Origin: Oceanithermus profundus DSM 14977
GTDB lineage: Bacteria; Deinococcota; Deinococci; Deinococcales; Marinithermaceae
DNA: 64,000 nucleotides
Direction of reading: 5' to 3'
Assembly: GCF_000183745.1 (NCBI RefSeq)
Contig: NC_014761.1
Span: forward strand, 930,001-994,000
The notes under the pieces are model-generated. The model worked only from the letters and a program-made list of their open reading frames with translations, made no database searches and was not told where the DNA came from. Within the stretch, counting starts at the first letter, position 1, and every line of letters starts with the position of its first letter. A program made the position numbers and the translations under genes. Shown piece after piece: positions 60,130 through 64,000 of this stretch.

Positions 60130-61262
60130 CCTGCGAGCACGCGCTCGGTGTCGAGCGCGATCGCGAGCTCCTCGTCGGTGGGGATCACCCAGACCGAGAC
60201 CCGGCTGCCTTCGCGGGTGATGCGGGGGCCGCCGCGGGCGTTGGCTTCGCGGTCCAGTTCGATGCCCAGGAACTCGAGCCCCTCGAGCGCCTGCGCCCGC
60301 ACCACCGGGTCGTTCTCGCCCACGCCCGCGGTGAAGGCCACCGCGTCGAGGCCGCCCATCGCGGCGGCGTAGGCCCCCAGGTACTTCTTGATCCGGTAGC
60401 AGTAGACTTCCAGCGCCAGGGCCGCGTGCGCGTCCCCTTCGGCGATCCTGCGGTGGACGTCGCGCAGGTCGGAGTGCCCGGCCAGCCCCAGCATCCCGCT
60501 CTCCTTGTTGAGCAGGCGGTCCGTGGCCTCGACCCCGTGGCGGCGCACGAGCTCGAGCACCAAGCCGGGGTCGAGGTCGCCGCTGCGGCTGCCCATGACC
60601 AGCCCCTCCATCGGGGTGAAGCCCATGCTGGTATCGACGCTGCGCCCGAAACGGACCGCGGTGGCCGAGGCGCCGTTGCCCAGGTGCAGGACGACGACGC
60701 GCAGTTCCTCGAGGGGTCGCCCCAGGGCCTGGGCGAGCTTGCCGGAGACGTAGCGGTGCGAGGTGCCGTGAAAACCGTAGCGGCGGTAGCGCCGCTCGTC
60801 GGCCAGCCGGCGCGGGAGCGCGTAGCGCCAGGCCCGCTCGGGAAGGCTCTGGTGGAAGGCGGTGTCGAAGACGGCCACCTGGGGGAGCTGCGGCAGCGCG
60901 GCCAAGGCGGCGCGGATGCCCGCCAGGTTCGCGGGGTTGTGCAGGGGCGCCAGCGGGACGAAGGCCTCGAGGCGCTCGAGCACCTCGTCGGTGATGCGGC
61001 TCGAGGCGGTGAAGTCGCCCCCGTGCACCACCCGGTGACCGACGGCTTCGACCAGGTCGAGGTCGAGGCGGCGCAGCACCGCGTCCAGGGCCTCGGCGTG
61101 GTCGGCAGCGGCGACGGCCTCGGTCCGGCCTTCGACGGTCAGCTGCGCCTGCGGGAGCCCGATGCGCTCGACCAGGCCCCGCAGACGGTGGCGGTGCGCG
61201 CGGGTGTCCGTCAGCGAGAACTTGAGGCTCGACGATCCGGCGTTGAGTACCAGGACGTTCAT
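60108..61262 (-). CDS. ackA: Acetate kinase
   Basis: 384 residues. N-terminal MNVLVLNAGSSSLKFSL, then GHRVVHGG, the GFHGTSHRYVS block, VDTSMGFTPMEGLVMGSRSGDLDP and TAGVGENDPVVR. It interconverts acetate and acetyl phosphate with ATP. No pta (phosphotransacetylase) adjoins it. Overlaps the ZIP gene tail-to-tail by 22 bp. Confidence 0.97.
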   Translation of the reverse strand: MNVLVLNAGSSSLKFSLTDTRAHRHRLRGLVERIGLPQAQLTVEGRTEAVAAADHAEALDAVLRRLDLDLVEAVGHRVVHGGDFTASSRITDEVLERLEAFVPLAPLHNPANLAGIRAALAALPQLPQVAVFDTAFHQSLPERAWRYALPRRLADERRYRRYGFHGTSHRYVSGKLAQALGRPLEELRVVVLHLGNGASATAVRFGRSVDTSMGFTPMEGLVMGSRSGDLDPGLVLELVRRHGVEATDRLLNKESGMLGLAGHSDLRDVHRRIAEGDAHAALALEVYCYRIKKYLGAYAAAMGGLDAVAFTAGVGENDPVVRAQALEGLEFLGIELDREANARGGPRITREGSRVSVWVIPTDEELAIALDTERVLAGQPPSST

Positions 61263-61329
61263 GCCCTCACCCTAATCCACCCGGGGCGGGCGGGGCCGCG
61301 GCTTTGCGTCCTTTTTCATCTGGGATGCG

Positions 61330-61341
61330 TATACTGCTCAC
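61330..61341 (+). promoter_or_regulatory. Leaderless promoter: TATACT then 6 nt to ATG
   Basis: TATACT at 61330-61335, six bases, then the ATG at 61342; no ribosome-binding site. Confidence 0.6.
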
Positions 61342-61986
61342 ATGCAACGAGCCATCTTTCTTATGGTCCTGGGCATCGCCATACTGCTTGGGGGCGGCCT
61401 ATGGTACCTGAGCAGCGCGCCGAAACAGGCGACTGCCGAAGCGGACCCCGCCGCCGGAGCCCACTTCGTCTACGGCAGCCCCGACGCCCCGGTCACCGTC
61501 GTGGAGTTTTCGAACTACCTCTGCCCCCACTGCAAGGACCACTCCGAGAAGAGCCTGCCCCGCATCTTCGCGGACTACGTGGACACCGGCAAGGTGCGCT
61601 ACATCTTCCGCGACTTCCCCTTCGCGGGTCAGGACAACGTCATCCTCGCCGGCGAAGCGGCCGCCTGCGCCGCCGATCAGGGCCGCTACTACGACTACCA
61701 CCAGCTCCTCTTCCGCGCCACCGGGCAGTGGGGCCGCGTGCCCACCAGCGAGCTGCCCTCGTTCTTCTCCGATTACGCCCGGCAGCTGGGCCTGGACACC
61801 GCGCGCTTCGACGCCTGCCTGAGCAGCCACGAGAAGCGCCCGCTGGTGCTCGCCGACCAGGAGCTCACCCGCAAGCTCGGCCTCGGCGGCACCCCCTCCT
61901 TCTTCGTCAACGGCAAGTTCATTGAGGGCTTCCGCCCGTACGACGAGTGGAAGAAGATCCTCGACGAGGCGCTCGCCGGCAACTGA
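61342..61986 (+). CDS. DsbA-like thiol:disulfide oxidoreductase
   Basis: 214 residues. N-terminal membrane anchor (about 4-24), then a thioredoxin fold with helical insertion: EFSNYLCPHCKDH (Cys61, Cys64) and the cis-Pro segment GTPSFFVNGKFIEG. Forms disulfides in secreted proteins. The CPHC dipeptide is the same as in E. coli DsbA, which favours an oxidase. No partner VKOR or DsbB is adjacent. A terminator follows. Confidence 0.93.
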   Translation: MQRAIFLMVLGIAILLGGGLWYLSSAPKQATAEADPAAGAHFVYGSPDAPVTVVEFSNYLCPHCKDHSEKSLPRIFADYVDTGKVRYIFRDFPFAGQDNVILAGEAAACAADQGRYYDYHQLLFRATGQWGRVPTSELPSFFSDYARQLGLDTARFDACLSSHEKRPLVLADQELTRKLGLGGTPSFFVNGKFIEGFRPYDEWKKILDEALAGN

Positions 61987-62006
61987 ACCGGGTTCCCCGT
62001 GCACGC

Positions 62007-62040
62007 GCCCCCGCCGGTCTCGCGGCGGGGGCGTTTCTCT
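62007..62040 (+). terminator. Terminator of the DsbA-like gene
   Basis: GCCCCCGCC (62007-62015) and GGCGGGGGC (62024-62032) form a 9-bp stem, followed by GTTTCTCT. Confidence 0.85.
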
Positions 62041-62052
62041 GGACTCGCGGAG

Positions 62053-62586
62053 CTAGAAGACGGTCACTTCGGCGACCATCTGGGTGAAGTCGAAGGTGAC
62101 CCCCGTGGCCGCGCCCGAGGTGACCTCGGCGCCGATCCAGATCCGACCCTGGTTGATGCCGTCGGCGAGCACCTCGGGGTTGGGGTCGCCCAGCGTCACC
62201 TGCTGCGTTTCGCCGTTGGCGAAGGAGTACTCGCCGCTGATGGGGGTCTCCCCGGCAGCGTCGCAGATCCAGGCGAGGCCCGCATCGGTGCAGCCGGCCG
62301 CTCCGGGATCGGCGGTGCGGGCGTAGAAGGTCATCACCAGCGGCGCCTGGACCGCGGTGTAGCTCACGGTGACCTGGCCGCTGAGGCGGATCGTCTTGAC
62401 GTCGACCACGGGCCGGTCGAACTGCGCCGCGTTCTTGGGGTAGACGACCTGCCCCGCGGTGTTGCCCACCGCGTCCACGGAGATGCTGAAGTCCTCCAGG
62501 GGGACGGTGAGCGGGGCCTTGGAGCAGGCGGCGAGGGCCGCGGCGAGCGCCAGCAGCAGTGCGGAGGTGCGCAGGAGGGTCTTCAT
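62053..62586 (-). CDS. Lipoprotein of unknown function
   Basis: 177 residues. Lipoprotein signal with ALAAC, lipidated Cys near residue 21, then a beta-rich body with alternating hydrophobic residues (TIRLSGQVTVSYTAVQ, LVMTFYAR) and two further cysteines. No named family recognised. The start is set by TATGAT exactly 6 nt upstream on the minus strand (62593-62598); the 12 upstream codons of the open frame precede the promoter and are excluded. It sits between the DsbA-like gene and pyrD but on its own promoter. Confidence 0.8.
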   Translation of the reverse strand: MKTLLRTSALLLALAAALAACSKAPLTVPLEDFSISVDAVGNTAGQVVYPKNAAQFDRPVVDVKTIRLSGQVTVSYTAVQAPLVMTFYARTADPGAAGCTDAGLAWICDAAGETPISGEYSFANGETQQVTLGDPNPEVLADGINQGRIWIGAEVTSGAATGVTFDFTQMVAEVTVF

Positions 62587-62598
62587 GGCCCCATCATA
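62587..62598 (-). promoter_or_regulatory. Leaderless promoter: TATGAT then 6 nt to ATG
   Basis: TATGAT on the minus strand at 62593-62598, six bases, then the lipoprotein ATG at 62586. Confidence 0.6.
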
Positions 62599-62624
62599 CG
62601 CCCCAGGGGTATCGACGACCACCC

Positions 62625-63530
62625 TCAGTCGGGGGTATGGGCGGCGCCCACCCAGTCGCGCCAGCGCTCGCCGCGGCCTTGGAAGAAGGCCTCGAGCCCA
62701 CGGGCGATCTTGAGCGGCGCGTAGGGGTCGGCGAAGGTGGCCGTCCCCACGGCCACAAGCCGCGCTCCCGCCAGGGCGAACTCGAGCGCGTCCTCGGCGC
62801 TGGCGATGCCGCCCATGCCCAGGATGGGCCGGTCGGTGTGTCGGTAGAGCTCGTAGACCAGCCGCACGGCCACGGGCTTGACGGCGGGGCCGCTGAGGCC
62901 GCCCTGGCGGTTGCCCAGCACCGGACGCCTGCGCTCCAGGTCCATGCGCATGCCCAGCAGGGTGTTGATCAGGCTGAAGCCGTCCACCCCCGCCGCTTCC
63001 AGCACCTCGGCCACCGGCAGCAGCGGGCCGTTAGGACTCAGCTTGGCGAGCACCGGACGGTCGGTGGCGTCCTTGACGCGTCGGACCACCTCGGCAGCGG
63101 CCTCGGGGTCGTGGGCGAAGGGGAGCCGGCCGCCGTGGACGTTGGGGCAGGAGAGGTTGACCTCGATCAGGTCGGCGTAGGGGCTTACCTTGCGGGCGAC
63201 GTGGGCGAAGTCGGCGGCCTCGTCGCCGAAGACGTTCACGATGACGCGCGCCCCCTGGGCCTTCAGCCACGGCAGCTCGTCCGCGACGTAGGCGTCCACG
63301 CCCTTGTTCTCGAGCCCGATGGCGTTAAGCATGCCCATCGGGGTCTCGGTGATGCGGGGGGTGGGCGCGCCGGCGATCGGCCGCGGCGAGACGCCCTTGG
63401 TGGTGACCGCGCCCAGCCGGCTGAGCGGGTAGAGGTGGGCGTACTCGCGGCCGAAGTTGAAGGTGCCGCTCGCGGTGACCACCGGATTCGGGAAGCGCAC
63501 GCCCAGGAAGTCGACCTCGAGCCGGTTCAC
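62625..63530 (-). CDS. pyrD: Dihydroorotate dehydrogenase, class 1B catalytic subunit
   Basis: 301 residues. FMN-binding barrel with VVTASGTFNFGREYAHLYPL, TTKGVSPRPIAG, NAIGLENKG, the catalytic Cys in NLSCPNVHGG and the phosphate site GMGGIASAEDALEF. It oxidises dihydroorotate, passing electrons through PyrK to NAD. The GTG start overlaps the pyrK stop by 4 bp (GTGA), so the heterodimer subunits are coupled. Confidence 0.96.
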   Translation of the reverse strand: MNRLEVDFLGVRFPNPVVTASGTFNFGREYAHLYPLSRLGAVTTKGVSPRPIAGAPTPRITETPMGMLNAIGLENKGVDAYVADELPWLKAQGARVIVNVFGDEAADFAHVARKVSPYADLIEVNLSCPNVHGGRLPFAHDPEAAAEVVRRVKDATDRPVLAKLSPNGPLLPVAEVLEAAGVDGFSLINTLLGMRMDLERRRPVLGNRQGGLSGPAVKPVAVRLVYELYRHTDRPILGMGGIASAEDALEFALAGARLVAVGTATFADPYAPLKIARGLEAFFQGRGERWRDWVGAAHTPD

Positions 63531-64000
63531 CAGACCACCTCCCGCACCTCGAAGACGGGCCCGTCCACGCAGGCGTGCTTCTGTCCCGCGGTCGTCTGCA
63601 CCGCGCAGGAGAGGCAGGCGCCCACGCCGCAGGCCATGTGGACGTCGAGGCTCACGTACCCCGGCCGGCCGTGTTCGATCGCCAGCCGCGCCGCCGCCCG
63701 CATCAGCGCGAAGGGCCCCACGCTGTAGACGGTCGCCTCGGCGCCGCCGGCGAGCAGCTCCGCCAGGCCCTCGGTGGGGTAGCCCCGCCGCCCCAGCGAG
63801 CCGTCCTCGCTGAAGTAGCGCACCTCGAGCCCCAGCCGTTCGTAGACCGCCTGGACGAGCGGCCGGTCCTCGTTCGAGACCGCGCCGTGGAAGACGTGGA
63901 CGCGCCTACCGGCGCGCAGCAGGGTCTCGGCCAGGAAGGCCAGCGGCGCGGCCCCGGCCCCGGCGCCGACCAGCGCGGCCTCGTCCGCGGGAATCGGGAA
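63527..64000 (-). CDS. pyrK: Dihydroorotate dehydrogenase electron-transfer subunit PyrK (5' end outside window)
   Basis: The C-terminal 157 residues are present. They include the NAD-binding stretch LVGAGAGAAPLAFLAETLL and the [2Fe-2S] ligands in CGVGACLSCAV plus a later Cys in KHACVDGPVF. It carries electrons from the PyrD FMN to NAD+. Reading continues past the right edge of the window. The coupling to pyrD confirms the 1B type. Confidence 0.94.
   Translation of the reverse strand, partial: FPIPADEAALVGAGAGAAPLAFLAETLLRAGRRVHVFHGAVSNEDRPLVQAVYERLGLEVRYFSEDGSLGRRGYPTEGLAELLAGGAEATVYSVGPFALMRAAARLAIEHGRPGYVSLDVHMACGVGACLSCAVQTTAGQKHACVDGPVFEVREVVW

Overview
The window is 64 kb of very GC-rich, densely coding bacterial DNA. 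It has about 50 genes, one tRNA gene, no rRNA and no CRISPR array. The gene set points to the Deinococcota (Thermus-Deinococcus phylum), most likely a marine Thermaceae such as Oceanithermus or Marinithermus. The evidence is a giant TamB-like protein in a diderm envelope, a YpdA-type bacillithiol disulfide reductase, a two-thioredoxin-fold protein disulfide oxidoreductase, a B. subtilis-like fadN-fadA-fadE operon, an archaeal-type ATP-dependent DNA ligase, and many leaderless-looking genes with a TANNNT box exactly 6 nt before the start codon. The genus is inference; no rRNA is present to settle it.

Layout. 1-6.8 kb: tsaB (cut by the window edge), the DNA ligase, a repeat-rich spacer, two membrane proteins, a MoxR/DUF58 pair, thymidine kinase and Hsp20. 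6.8-15 kb: miaA, acetyl-CoA synthetase, a fur-ABC transporter operon for a divalent metal, an IscR/Rrf2 regulator and pyruvate phosphate dikinase. 15-18.7 kb: two coupled genes for secreted paralogues of unknown function, each containing the same module twice. 18.8-27.7 kb: two acyl-CoA ligases that share a 449-bp identical tract, then the fadN-fadA-fadE beta-oxidation operon with an operator-like palindrome. 27.7-28.7 kb: a 1-kb spacer full of palindromic repeats. 28.7-37.1 kb: acylphosphatase and the 2686-residue TamB-like protein. 37.1-40.7 kb: mnmE, hemL and a nitrilase-fold amidohydrolase. 40.7-42.5 kb: a thiol/sulfur redox operon (disulfide oxidoreductase, rhodanese lipoprotein, TlpA-like thioredoxin) behind a CsoR/CstR-like inverted repeat. 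42.5-46.7 kb: a gamma-glutamyltransferase-like protein, then miaB with a small membrane protein and a FAD oxidoreductase. 46.8-54.6 kb: glycogen phosphorylase, pyrG, a DUF815 ATPase, tRNA-Lys(CTT), superoxide dismutase and fumarase. 54.6-64 kb: ypdA, a single-haem c protein, an NTF2-fold protein, a membrane protein, the methylmalonyl-CoA mutase catalytic subunit, a previously uncalled 47-residue membrane protein, a winged-helix regulator next to a ZIP metal transporter with a perfect palindrome in its promoter, acetate kinase, a DsbA-like protein, a lipoprotein, and pyrD with pyrK (cut by the edge).

Taken together, the genes fit an aerobic thermophile that activates and oxidises acetate, fatty acids and odd-chain products: acs, ackA, two acyl-CoA ligases, fadNAE, mutase, fumarase and PPDK for return to gluconeogenesis. 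It also has strong thiol and metal homeostasis and several tRNA-modification genes (tsaB, miaA, miaB, mnmE). Genes are packed tightly, with several tail-to-tail overlaps.
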